Source: a virus. From it: DNA of 64,000 bases. A program made the position numbers and the translations under genes. The notes under the pieces are model-generated. The model ran no database searches. It worked only from the letters and a program-made list of their open reading frames with translations, and was not told the DNA's origin. Numbering within the stretch: position 1 is the stretch's first letter; each line of letters starts with the position of its first letter. The stretch spans positions 19,218 through 83,217 of IMG/VR virus record IMGVR_UViG_3300008267_000023, one strand, 5' to 3'. Below are positions 1 through 8,612 of the stretch, piece after piece.

Positions 1-1
1 G

Positions 2-559
2 AAAGGAAAACTTGTTAGATTATCATCTGGAATATCTAATGAAACAGGTGATTTATCAACAGTACGACAGCAATTACAGTATGCCCAAAAGATGGGGGCA
101 AAGGGAGTTCAATTAATGGGAACAAGTGTAGATAGGGGAGATTTATCTCCATTGAATGCAAAGTTACAAGCATTAGCAAATGAATTTCCTGGATTTGTTC
201 AATTTACTGGTGGGTTCAATGCTGCTGATAAAATTCATCCAGACTATAAAAAGTATAGTCAAAAATTACAGAATATGATGAAAGGTGGAATGGGAGGGGA
301 AGGAGTGGACATGTCTAAATTTGCTCCAGGTGCTCTTTCTAAATTAGAAAATTACCCAGAATATAATGCTCCAGGTTCATCAATTGTTTTAGTTCCTATT
401 GGTGGACAATCTGCACCTTCGGGGTCTAATGCTCCAATGACTGTTACTAGTGCTGGAGGTGGTGGAACTCCTCCCCCAATGATTATGGGAAAATCACAGG
501 CACAGGTGGTAAATAGTTTAATGAAAACTCTTCTTCTCACAAATCTTTCACAAACATAA
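2..559 (+). CDS. C-terminal part of a tail protein, SGNH-hydrolase-like
   Basis: The 5' end lies outside the window; the frame is open from base 2. The visible ~185 residues contain a segment with the layout of the end of an SGNH/GDSL hydrolase: lVRLSSGISNETGD, then a helix, KGVQLMGTS, LNAKLQALANE, and DKIHPDYKKYSQKL, which resembles the D-x-x-H block with the catalytic Asp and His. A Gly/Pro-rich linker and a hydrophobic tail (VVNSLMKTLLLTNL) follow. It overlaps the hub gene by one base, so it belongs to the baseplate hub operon and may be the end of a large tape-measure or hub protein. The enzyme assignment is inferred from motif order only. Confidence 0.5.
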   Translation, partial: KGKLVRLSSGISNETGDLSTVRQQLQYAQKMGAKGVQLMGTSVDRGDLSPLNAKLQALANEFPGFVQFTGGFNAADKIHPDYKKYSQKLQNMMKGGMGGEGVDMSKFAPGALSKLENYPEYNAPGSSIVLVPIGGQSAPSGSNAPMTVTSAGGGGTPPPMIMGKSQAQVVNSLMKTLLLTNLSQT

Positions 560-1869
560 TGTCAAATCCATTTATAACAGGTTTAACATATAATTTTGTT
601 GTCATAGAGTCTCTTGACGGCAAGAAAAAAATTGACATTACAAATTCTGTTTTGTTTGCAGATTATTATGAAGATATACTTTCACCTTGTGTCACCATGA
701 GTATGATGATACAGAATTCGACTTCTCTTTTTAATTTTTTACCGATAAGAGGAGGAGAAAGAGTATCATTTAGTGTTCAGACTGGATCTGGTGAATTTAC
801 CTTAGATGAAAAATTTTCTATGTATGTTTTCAAGGTGAGTGATATTATTGCCGAAGACATGAAAGAAATGTTCACATTGCATTTGACTTCAAGAGAAGGA
901 ATCACAAATGAAACGACAAGATGCTTTAAAAAATATGAAGGAAATATCAAAACAACAGTAGAATCTATATTAAAGAATGATTTAAAAAGTGAGAAATATG
1001 AAACTAAGAATATTGAAAGTACATCAAATAGCTATAATTTTATTGGCAACACAAGAAAACCATTTACGGTATTAACTTGGTTGGGACCAAAAGCAATGCC
1101 AAATGCATCTGGTGGTGTTTCTGGAAAAGGAAACAGTGGAGAAGCAAAAGGAACTTCTGGTTATTTGTTCTATGAAAATAAAGAAGGATTCAATTTCAAA
1201 AGTATTGATAGTTTAGTTTCTAGTACTCAAATTGGATCTTCTTCGGCAGATTCTAAAACCATATCAAAGTATGTTTACACTGGAGTAGTCGAAGCAAGTA
1301 AAGTAGAAAATGCATTTATAATTTTAAACTATAATATAGAAAAAAATATTGATTTATTAAAGAGTCTAAGAGTCGGAATGTATTCAAATAAAACATACTT
1401 TTATGATTTTTATACTGGTCATATGGACATTTACACTTATAAACTGAAAGACCAAATCAAAAATACATTAGGAACAGATGATACGATAGCAGTTTCTAAA
1501 GAACTTGGTGATTCGTGGACAAGAATAATGGTCAGAACTTCTGATAGAGGTGTTTTAGATAAAGAAACTGTAGTAAAAGAATCAGGAAGAGATGTTGCGG
1601 ATATGGCAAAATCTGCATCAAGATATAACATTTTATTTACTCAGTCACTAAATATGGTAGTACCATGTAACATTAAACTAAAAGCTGGTGACGTAATTCA
1701 AGCTGAATTTCCTGCAATCGAAGTAACCGATAAAAAACAAGCTGACAAACAACAAAGTGGAAATTATTTAATTAAAGAATTAAGACACCATTTTGAACTG
1801 AATCAAGTAGTGACAAGTTTAAAATTGATTCGTGATAGTTATGGATTATATGGGTCTTCTAACCGATAA
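559..1869 (+). CDS. Baseplate hub protein, gp27-like
   Basis: A 436-residue protein directly upstream of the gp5-like gene. It has a beta-rich N-terminal half (MSNPFITGLTYNFVVIESL), a middle segment typical of tail hub proteins (GYLFYENKEGFNFKSIDSL), and an end with KLKAGDVIQAEFP and a strand-rich tail. In T4, gp27 trimers form the hub that holds gp5 at the tip of the tail tube. Position and general sequence character support the same role here; I cannot align it to gp27 by eye. The ATG overlaps the preceding stop by one base. Confidence 0.6.
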   Translation: MSNPFITGLTYNFVVIESLDGKKKIDITNSVLFADYYEDILSPCVTMSMMIQNSTSLFNFLPIRGGERVSFSVQTGSGEFTLDEKFSMYVFKVSDIIAEDMKEMFTLHLTSREGITNETTRCFKKYEGNIKTTVESILKNDLKSEKYETKNIESTSNSYNFIGNTRKPFTVLTWLGPKAMPNASGGVSGKGNSGEAKGTSGYLFYENKEGFNFKSIDSLVSSTQIGSSSADSKTISKYVYTGVVEASKVENAFIILNYNIEKNIDLLKSLRVGMYSNKTYFYDFYTGHMDIYTYKLKDQIKNTLGTDDTIAVSKELGDSWTRIMVRTSDRGVLDKETVVKESGRDVADMAKSASRYNILFTQSLNMVVPCNIKLKAGDVIQAEFPAIEVTDKKQADKQQSGNYLIKELRHHFELNQVVTSLKLIRDSYGLYGSSNR

Positions 1870-1874
1870 AAACT

Positions 1875-2084
1875 ATGGAACTTCAACAGACCATCAATGA
1901 TATTTGCGAGGAACTAGAAAGTCCTGCAATAAATAAACAAAGAAAAAGATATTTGGACAATTATCTTTTAGAACTTTTAGAATATCAAAAGCATAATCCA
2001 GACACTCTTGATTGTCCAACTCATCTAGAGTTGTACTGTGATTTAAACCCAGGCGCACCCGAATGCAGAATTTTCGATGATTGA
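1875..2084 (+). CDS. Small hub-operon protein of unknown function
   Basis: 69 residues, acidic and helical, starting MELQQTINDICEELESPAIN and ending with a short Cys-containing segment (LDCPTHLELYCDLNPGAPEC). It sits between the hub gene and the gp5-like gene and overlaps the latter by 8 bases, which suggests translational coupling. Its position is like that of small hub-assembly factors in T4-type phages (for example gp51), but no motif proves that. Confidence 0.7.
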   Translation: MELQQTINDICEELESPAINKQRKRYLDNYLLELLEYQKHNPDTLDCPTHLELYCDLNPGAPECRIFDD

Positions 2085-4647
2085 AGGATCTTTATTAAAA
2101 TCAAACTATCTTGGAAAAGATGGATTTATTTGGTGGATAGGACAAGTTGCTCCAGCAAAAGTCTGGAGAGATGAGAAATCTTGGCCAGATGCTGGTAAAA
2201 ATAAAAAAGGAGAAAAGAGTGGTAGTTGGGCATATCGTTGTAAGGTAAGAATTATTGGGTATCATCCATTTGATAGAAATGTCCTTCCAGACAACGATTT
2301 GCCTTGGGCACACGTATTAACCACTGGAGCAGAAGGAGCAATTCAAGGAGGTGTTGGACAAACACTGAGATTGACTGGTGGGGAAACTGCCTTTGGTTTC
2401 TTCTTGGATGGTGATGATGGACAACAACCAGTAGTTGTCGGTTGTTTGCATAGAAATGAAAGTGTTGAAAATTTCCCATCAGAATCAATTGCCGATCAAC
2501 TAAGACCCTTTACTGGTCATACTGGACCATTGAGGCAAGGAGCAACGCAGATAAGAAAGCAAAATGATGGTGTTCAAGGTGAACCAAAAACATCAAACTC
2601 AATAACAGATATTGCTTTCTCTAAAGATATTGGTGATTTATCACAAACAACTAGAGAAGAAAATAAATCAGGAGCAGATCAATTTATCCGAGAAGATTAT
2701 GCATCTCAGCAATTTGCTGCAGAGGTTGGTGAAGTTTGTATTGTTAGAGAAAATGGATGTAATGATAATTTAATTGGGAAAATATCAAAAATATTACAAG
2801 AATTTATTCAATTTGTAGGAAGAATACAAGATTTTATTGGAACTTATATTGACCCAATATTAAACGAGTTTGTTGATATAGTTAATGAAATACGAGGATT
2901 TGCTAGAAGAATCGTTGGAGTTGTAAAATTCATAATCAATAATCTTCGTGGTTCAATCATTAAATTGGTAACAAACTTATTTCGTGATTTTATCGCAAAG
3001 GTTCTGCCACTACCACAACACCCACCAGTAGCAGAAGCAACGAAAAATATCATCAATATTATTTTCTGTTTATTTGAAAAATTAATTCCATTAATTATAG
3101 ATTATATTGTTAATCTTTTGACCAATATGATTGGTAAAATAATCAATGCACCATTGTGTGCTGTTGAAGAATTTACTGCAGCAATTCTTGGGAAGTTGAT
3201 GGAATTTATTGAAGACCTTCTTGGTCCAGTCATGTCTGGATTGAATTGGTTAATTGGTGGAATTGGAAAGATAAGTAATGTCTTGGGACAAATCTCATCT
3301 ATTGCACAACAGATTCTTAATTTTATTGGGTGCGATCAATTAAAATGCGAAACTGCCACTCAATGGTGTGCTGATGGTGGAGCATCTAAAAAAGGAAAAG
3401 ATAGTTGGTCTAGAACCCTTAAAAAGTTAAACTTTATGAAAGGAGTTAACCAAAGCATTGATGATGCTATTGGATCTACTTCATTGTTTGGATATACTGG
3501 ACCATCACCATTTAGAGACTGTTCACAAAGAGTAAATAATCCAACAAATCAAATAGACAAAACAAAACTTCCAACAGGAATGGTATACTCTTCATGTATA
3601 CCTCCGACACTTGAAATATTTGGAACAGGAATTAACGCACAAGCAATTCCTATTGTTGGAAATGATGGTAAAATATTGACTGTTGAAATATTAAATTCAG
3701 GAAAGGGTTACACAAAACCACCATCAATTAATGTAATTGATAATACAAATAATGGTTCGGGTGCCCAACTTGAAGCTAAAATTAGAAATGGAAGAATCGA
3801 GTCCATATATGTGGTAAATCCTGGATCTGGTTATTGTTTGCCAGATTATGCAAATACTTTTGTCTCCCCCACTTATTTTGTAACCGCAGATAAATACACA
3901 GTTTTTGAAGGTGAGACAATAAACTTTACAATAATAACTACAAATTTAGCAGATAATACTGAACTGAGTTACGATATTGGTGGAGATGTCACAATTGAAG
4001 ATTTGGAGATTGCTTCATTATCTAATAAAATAAAGATAGTTAATAATACAGCAACGTTATCTGTTAAAGTAAGGCAAGATAGTCAAACAGAACCTGTTGA
4101 AACTTTGATGTTTAATCTTTATGACCCAGATGATGATTTTGTCGCAAAGACAACTATTATAATTGGAAATAGACTTTCTCCGACACTTCCTCCAGCATTA
4201 AATCAACCAAATGAATCTCCACCAGGAACTCTAATTCCTGATGATTTAGGTGGAACTGCTGGTATTGGAACTACTTCATTACCAGGAAATCTAATTCCAT
4301 TCCCTGGAATATCTACCTTTACTGGTATTGGAACCAATGTTGTTGGTGTGATTACAAACTTTGCTATTCCCAATCCAGGGTTTGGATATACCTCTGGTGA
4401 TACTGTTAAATTTGAGAACTGTGTTTTTGGAGTAATTGTCACACCAACTGGAGCAATTGTTGGGTTGAATTCAATTAATTCGTGTAACAGCAACTTTACT
4501 ACAAATCCAGGACCAGCAGAAATTATTACTACTACAGGTGAAGGTGCGACAATATATCCAATAATACAATTCAAACCAACGTTCAATAAGATTACTGTTG
4601 TTAATCAATTTGGTGTTATTAATGTTATTGATTGTATCACTAAATAA
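2077..4647 (+). CDS. gp5: Baseplate hub/spike protein, gp5-like OB-fold, no lysozyme domain
   Basis: 856 residues. Residues ~15-130 match the OB-fold of T4 gp5: FIWWIGQVAP, RCKVRIIGYHPFDRN, LPWAHVL, GGVGQTLRLTGGETAFGFFL, QQPVVVGCLHRN. T4 gp5 then has a lysozyme domain and a C-terminal beta-helix. Here residues ~230-440 are instead a long amphipathic, hydrophobic helical region, followed by a GKGYTKPPSINV / GSGY module (~550-610), a Calx-beta-like segment (~620-700) and Gly/Pro/Thr-rich sequence. I see no lysozyme motif. The needle-like beta-helix is in the next gene. The protein should trimerise on the hub at the tail tip. Confidence 0.8.
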   Translation: MIEGSLLKSNYLGKDGFIWWIGQVAPAKVWRDEKSWPDAGKNKKGEKSGSWAYRCKVRIIGYHPFDRNVLPDNDLPWAHVLTTGAEGAIQGGVGQTLRLTGGETAFGFFLDGDDGQQPVVVGCLHRNESVENFPSESIADQLRPFTGHTGPLRQGATQIRKQNDGVQGEPKTSNSITDIAFSKDIGDLSQTTREENKSGADQFIREDYASQQFAAEVGEVCIVRENGCNDNLIGKISKILQEFIQFVGRIQDFIGTYIDPILNEFVDIVNEIRGFARRIVGVVKFIINNLRGSIIKLVTNLFRDFIAKVLPLPQHPPVAEATKNIINIIFCLFEKLIPLIIDYIVNLLTNMIGKIINAPLCAVEEFTAAILGKLMEFIEDLLGPVMSGLNWLIGGIGKISNVLGQISSIAQQILNFIGCDQLKCETATQWCADGGASKKGKDSWSRTLKKLNFMKGVNQSIDDAIGSTSLFGYTGPSPFRDCSQRVNNPTNQIDKTKLPTGMVYSSCIPPTLEIFGTGINAQAIPIVGNDGKILTVEILNSGKGYTKPPSINVIDNTNNGSGAQLEAKIRNGRIESIYVVNPGSGYCLPDYANTFVSPTYFVTADKYTVFEGETINFTIITTNLADNTELSYDIGGDVTIEDLEIASLSNKIKIVNNTATLSVKVRQDSQTEPVETLMFNLYDPDDDFVAKTTIIIGNRLSPTLPPALNQPNESPPGTLIPDDLGGTAGIGTTSLPGNLIPFPGISTFTGIGTNVVGVITNFAIPNPGFGYTSGDTVKFENCVFGVIVTPTGAIVGLNSINSCNSNFTTNPGPAEIITTTGEGATIYPIIQFKPTFNKITVVNQFGVINVIDCITK

Positions 4648-4667
4648 AAGAAATCTCTTCTTATAAA

Positions 4668-5219
4668 ATGACGGATCAACCAAAAGAGTGGTGGCAACAG
4701 GGATATGGATTTAAAGTTCAAGCAGGAACAAAAATAAATGGAAAGGAAGTTGGTTATGGTGTGATAACCGATGAGCATACTGGATATGCTTATTATAAAA
4801 ATGGTGACAAATGGGATTTGTCTTTGAAAACTTCATTGGAAGTTTGCGGAAAAAAGGTAAATGAAAAAGAACCAGCAAAAATTATCTATGCAAAAAATGG
4901 TGATATCCATTTCGAGGCAGTGAATGGTCAAATTACCTTGAAAGCAAGAAGCATTCGTCTTGTTGCAGAAGACGGTGAGGGAGAAGTTACAATTCAAGCA
5001 GGAAAAGTTGTTGAAATTGATGGTCCAACAAGTAGAATAAAAGGAACAAATATTGATATTCCCGCACAAAACTCTGTTAATATTATGGGTCAATATGTAG
5101 AAACCGCAGCAGGGGTACAAGAATCTAGCTCATCTTTAGTTGATATCTTCCAAGGATCTTTTATTGGACAGATTTTAAATTCACTTGGAAATTTGAAGAA
5201 GTTCTTACAATTACTATAA
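4668..5219 (+). CDS. Baseplate spike beta-helix protein
   Basis: 183 residues. Residues ~60-145 are a run of short alternating strands (NGDIHFEAVNGQITLKARSI, GEVTIQAGKVVEIDGPTSRI, IDIPAQNSVNIMG) of the kind found in VgrG proteins and the gp5 C-terminal triple beta-helix needle. A hydrophobic helix ends the protein (IGQILNSLGNLKKFLQLL). It follows the OB-fold gp5-like gene by 20 bases, so the spike appears to be split over two genes. Role inferred from fold character and position. Confidence 0.6.
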   Translation: MTDQPKEWWQQGYGFKVQAGTKINGKEVGYGVITDEHTGYAYYKNGDKWDLSLKTSLEVCGKKVNEKEPAKIIYAKNGDIHFEAVNGQITLKARSIRLVAEDGEGEVTIQAGKVVEIDGPTSRIKGTNIDIPAQNSVNIMGQYVETAAGVQESSSSLVDIFQGSFIGQILNSLGNLKKFLQLL

Positions 5220-5223
5220 TACT

Positions 5224-6162
5224 ATGCCAGCACTATCATCTATCTCAACTGTTGGGGATAAACTTATTGTAGGACAAATTGACACTTCATTTTTGACTGC
5301 ATCAACTAGAGTAACACCAGGGACAGCAGTTTTAAATGGACCAGTTTATATTGGTGCCACACCACAGTTTGGTATTGCTCGTGCTACATGCATGATTGGT
5401 CCACCATTGGGCAGTCTTGCTGCACCAGCATCTTTAGAAGTTACTGGAATAACAAATATAATTGGTTCATTAAATGTATTTGCAGTGAGTCTATTTACTG
5501 GAGTTACCACAAAAAATGGACTTACAATTAAAAATGCTTTAAGTTTAAAGAATGGAGTTGACTTAAAAAATTCGTTAAACTTGGGAAATGCACTTACTTT
5601 AAATAATGCTCCTGGAATTTTTCATGGATCTTTGACAGTTAATGGTATAATTGAATGCTTTGATGTTTCTATCCCAGTAACTACTTTATCAGCAACACAT
5701 GCGATTGCAACAAAAGCACTTGCTCTAGCAGGAAAGGGATTTGATATCCCACACCCAACGAAAAAAGATCACAGGTTGAGATATATTTGTCTGGAAGGTC
5801 CAGAAGTTGGGGCATACATTCGAGGAAAATTAGAAAATGGTAATATTATCGAATTGCCAGATTATTGGAGAAATCTTGTTCATCCAGAAACAATTAGTGT
5901 TAACTTAACTCCCATTGGACAATATCAAGAACTATTTGTAGAATCAATTGAATGGGGAACAAGAATTAAAATTAAAAATAATTCTGGGGCATCAATTAAA
6001 TGTTATTATACTGTATTTGCAGAAAGAGTTACGAATGATAAATTACAACCAGAATACAAGGGATTGACACCAGCAGACTATCCAGGAGATAATAGTGAAT
6101 ATGCTTTAGCAGGTTGGGATTATGCAGTCCACAAGGGAGAAAATAAAACACCAGGTTTATGA
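5224..6162 (+). CDS. Virion structural protein with conserved C-terminal domain
   Basis: 312 residues. The first ~165 are repetitive beta sequence (LKNGVDLKNSLNLGNALTL). Residues ~170-300 form a compact domain: FDIPHPTKKDHRLRYICLEG, GAYIRGKL, IIELPDYWRNLV, ISVNLTPIGQYQELFVESI, then VFAER. I recall this domain from the C-termini of fibre-like structural proteins in cyanophages. It starts 5 bases after the spike gene, so it is probably a baseplate or fibre component. Function beyond structure is unknown. Confidence 0.65.
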   Translation: MPALSSISTVGDKLIVGQIDTSFLTASTRVTPGTAVLNGPVYIGATPQFGIARATCMIGPPLGSLAAPASLEVTGITNIIGSLNVFAVSLFTGVTTKNGLTIKNALSLKNGVDLKNSLNLGNALTLNNAPGIFHGSLTVNGIIECFDVSIPVTTLSATHAIATKALALAGKGFDIPHPTKKDHRLRYICLEGPEVGAYIRGKLENGNIIELPDYWRNLVHPETISVNLTPIGQYQELFVESIEWGTRIKIKNNSGASIKCYYTVFAERVTNDKLQPEYKGLTPADYPGDNSEYALAGWDYAVHKGENKTPGL

Positions 6163-6841
6163 AATATTTCCAACGGTAATTTATCGTGGTGAAATAACAT
6201 GTCATGAAGAATTTAAGAAGCAATATATTACAGAACTATGTGATTACTGGCACTATTCTGAAGAACTTCCACGAGAAGAATTAGAATCACCAGAAAATTC
6301 TGGAAGATATTTTCTTCACCATAATGAAAAGTACAAAGATTTTTTTAAGTGCCTATCCAATAATGTTAGAGAATATCTAAATGTTCTAGATGTTGATGAT
6401 TCACTAATTGATATTCATGTAACAAAGTCTTGGGTGAATATTCACAAAGAGGATCTCCCAAATATAAAGGTACATACTCATAATTGTAGTGATATATCAT
6501 TTTGCTATTATTTAAATTGCAACGAAACCTCAGATAAACTATGTTTTCATCAAACTAAAAATAACAATGAAGTATCTGAGTTTATGTTTCAAACAACAAG
6601 AAGCGGAAAATATAATTTAATAGAAAAATTTAACAAATATAATTGTAATAGTTTTAATGTGACTCCAATAGAAGGAACTGTAGTTCTTTTCCCAAGTTCT
6701 CTAATGCATTCTACTATTCAACTTTTGGAGAGAGAAGGTCAAAGAATTTCAATCTGTGGTGATGTTACGTTAACTGTAAAAGAAAATTATGTAAAATGCG
6801 AGTACAGTAGACTTAATCCTTCTTTGTGGAGATCTTTCTAG
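6122..6841 (+). CDS. 2OG-Fe(II) oxygenase family protein
   Basis: 239 residues. The iron and co-substrate pattern is visible: HTHNCSDISFCYYL (His118/His120 and Asp124), a late His in FPSSLMHST (~198), and an Arg in QRISICGDV (~208). The layout resembles the phage/bacterial family with an H-x-H-x(n)-S-x-x-YYL signature. Such enzymes use 2-oxoglutarate, O2 and Fe(II) to hydroxylate a target, which is unknown here. The only in-frame ATG lies 41 bases inside the previous gene. It is one of five 2OG oxygenase genes in the window. Confidence 0.75.
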   Translation: MQSTREKIKHQVYEIFPTVIYRGEITCHEEFKKQYITELCDYWHYSEELPREELESPENSGRYFLHHNEKYKDFFKCLSNNVREYLNVLDVDDSLIDIHVTKSWVNIHKEDLPNIKVHTHNCSDISFCYYLNCNETSDKLCFHQTKNNNEVSEFMFQTTRSGKYNLIEKFNKYNCNSFNVTPIEGTVVLFPSSLMHSTIQLLEREGQRISICGDVTLTVKENYVKCEYSRLNPSLWRSF

Positions 6842-6844
6842 TAA

Positions 6845-6852
6845 AATAAATA
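6845..6852 (+). promoter_or_regulatory. T4-type late promoter AATAAATA
   Basis: AATAAATA lies 28 bases upstream of the start of the 561-residue structural gene, in a short gap between genes. It fits the NATAAATA late promoter of T4-like cyanophages. A weak inverted repeat (TAGTA/TACTA) surrounds it. Confidence 0.6.
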
Positions 6853-6880
6853 CTAAAAATGGTGTAAAAGTATCTTTACA

Positions 6881-8566
6881 ATGTCTGAATCAAGAGAAAT
6901 AATTGCAGAATTAAAAGAAGAATTGCAACTCAAAATAAAACAAAGAGAAGGAATTCTTGACAGATTATCATTGGTCGATATTGAAATCGACAAAATGGAT
7001 GATTTAATCATTGGAATTGATAGAGATGCAATCGGAGTAACCAATACTATAAATCAATCAGTAACTCCAGTTAAGACTGCGTATGATGCCAGAATTACTT
7101 CTGGATGCAGAACTGATTTAATATGGGAGGAACTTAGATCCTATGAATCTTGGGTTACGAGTGGTGCAGGAGATGGAGCAGGAATTACTAGAGTAACATT
7201 TACCGAATATCAAGTACAAAAAAATAGTGATGTATATGATTTTAAATCATATCATGGTTTAAAATATTACCAAAAACCATCAAATAAAGATTATGGTTCT
7301 AATTTAATTACCGAATTTGATGGTTATATTGCCATGGGGTCAAGTGTTATTGGTGTCAATAATGCAACTATTCTTCCATCTGTAATTAAAATTGGAGATA
7401 CCTTAAGTGACAATTTAGACAATCCACAAGCATTCACTACTGGGGACCTTCCAGAGGTTGTTGGGTTTGGAACAACCACTGTTGTTGGAATAGTAACAAC
7501 TTTAGTTGGGGGAATATCTACTGGTTCTTACATTTTCTCTAATTTTGGTGCTGGTAGTCTGAGTGGACTAACAACAGGGATGATTTTATTAGCACCAGAA
7601 GTTACAGGAATGACAACAAGTTATGTTGGTGTTTTAACTACAAATGGTTATACTTCAATCGTTGGTTTTGGTAGTACAACTCAAACTATTGAATATTATA
7701 ATGAAGTCGGAATATTGAGTACGTCTACTCTTTTAGTTCCTTCTTTAATTTTAGATAAGCCTGCAACTAATTACTTAGAAGAGGGAACATTTAGAGTTGG
7801 TATACTAACTTCCCTCCCAGCATTTTTTATATCCACTAGTGCATTAGCATCATTTGCAAGTACAACAGTATATGCAATTAGGAACACTCCAGATATTGAT
7901 GCCGATTTTGACTATAAATCAAATCCAAATAGTCCAGAAAAAATCGGAATTATAGATGCATCAACTGTTGGATTTGGACATAGTGTTTTTTATAATGCCT
8001 CAGGGAATCCTGCGGAGACAAAATCATGGAAACCAGAAACTGCAATGGAAAGAATAAAAATTGAAGGTGCTCCTGACATTCCAGCAGTTAAAGAACCAAA
8101 AGTTGGAGCAGGAAGAGCAGATTATTATATTGGAACAAAACAATGGCCAATAATAACAACTTGCACTAGTAGTGGGGGAGAAACCCCAATTATAACTTGC
8201 ACATCTGCATATGCACAATTGGGAACAAAAGTTACTATTGGAGGAACTTCTAATTTAGTATCAATTGGGTATACGGGAATGGCAAATGGAGGACCAGATC
8301 CAAATGGCGGTGCCTGTGCAGCATATGATACGGCAATCACAAATGCAACAAATAATATGAACACTGTAATTTCAGCAAATAGACCGACTGCAGAGAAATT
8401 GGTTTCTATGACAAAACGATTGAGAGAAAGACGTTCAGAAAAAGAATCATATGCTTGGTCTCTTCTTCAAGCAGCATCAAGAACAAGAGAAGAAATTGAA
8501 AAATTAAAATCTCAAATTTCTGAAATGGAAAATTTTGACTTTTCTAAGTACGAAAAGAAAAAATAA
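6881..8566 (+). CDS. Virion structural protein with terminal coiled coils
   Basis: 561 residues. Residues 1-50 and ~490-561 are strongly coiled-coil, the latter ending EEIEKLKSQISEMENFDFSK. The middle is Gly/Thr/Ser-rich beta sequence typical of fibre or collar proteins (VVGFGTTTVVGIVTTLVGG). It stands alone after a late promoter and precedes the long fibre genes. Probably a fibre- or baseplate-associated protein; exact role unknown. Confidence 0.65.
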   Translation: MSESREIIAELKEELQLKIKQREGILDRLSLVDIEIDKMDDLIIGIDRDAIGVTNTINQSVTPVKTAYDARITSGCRTDLIWEELRSYESWVTSGAGDGAGITRVTFTEYQVQKNSDVYDFKSYHGLKYYQKPSNKDYGSNLITEFDGYIAMGSSVIGVNNATILPSVIKIGDTLSDNLDNPQAFTTGDLPEVVGFGTTTVVGIVTTLVGGISTGSYIFSNFGAGSLSGLTTGMILLAPEVTGMTTSYVGVLTTNGYTSIVGFGSTTQTIEYYNEVGILSTSTLLVPSLILDKPATNYLEEGTFRVGILTSLPAFFISTSALASFASTTVYAIRNTPDIDADFDYKSNPNSPEKIGIIDASTVGFGHSVFYNASGNPAETKSWKPETAMERIKIEGAPDIPAVKEPKVGAGRADYYIGTKQWPIITTCTSSGGETPIITCTSAYAQLGTKVTIGGTSNLVSIGYTGMANGGPDPNGGACAAYDTAITNATNNMNTVISANRPTAEKLVSMTKRLRERRSEKESYAWSLLQAASRTREEIEKLKSQISEMENFDFSKYEKKK

Positions 8567-8612
8567 AAAGGGCAACTATATATTATAAGAACAAAAAGTA
8601 TACAAATAACTA

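Noticed and set aside
5215-5220. TATAAT before the structural gene at 5224
   Set aside because: It abuts the start codon, so RNA from it could not include the ATG; no -35 either.
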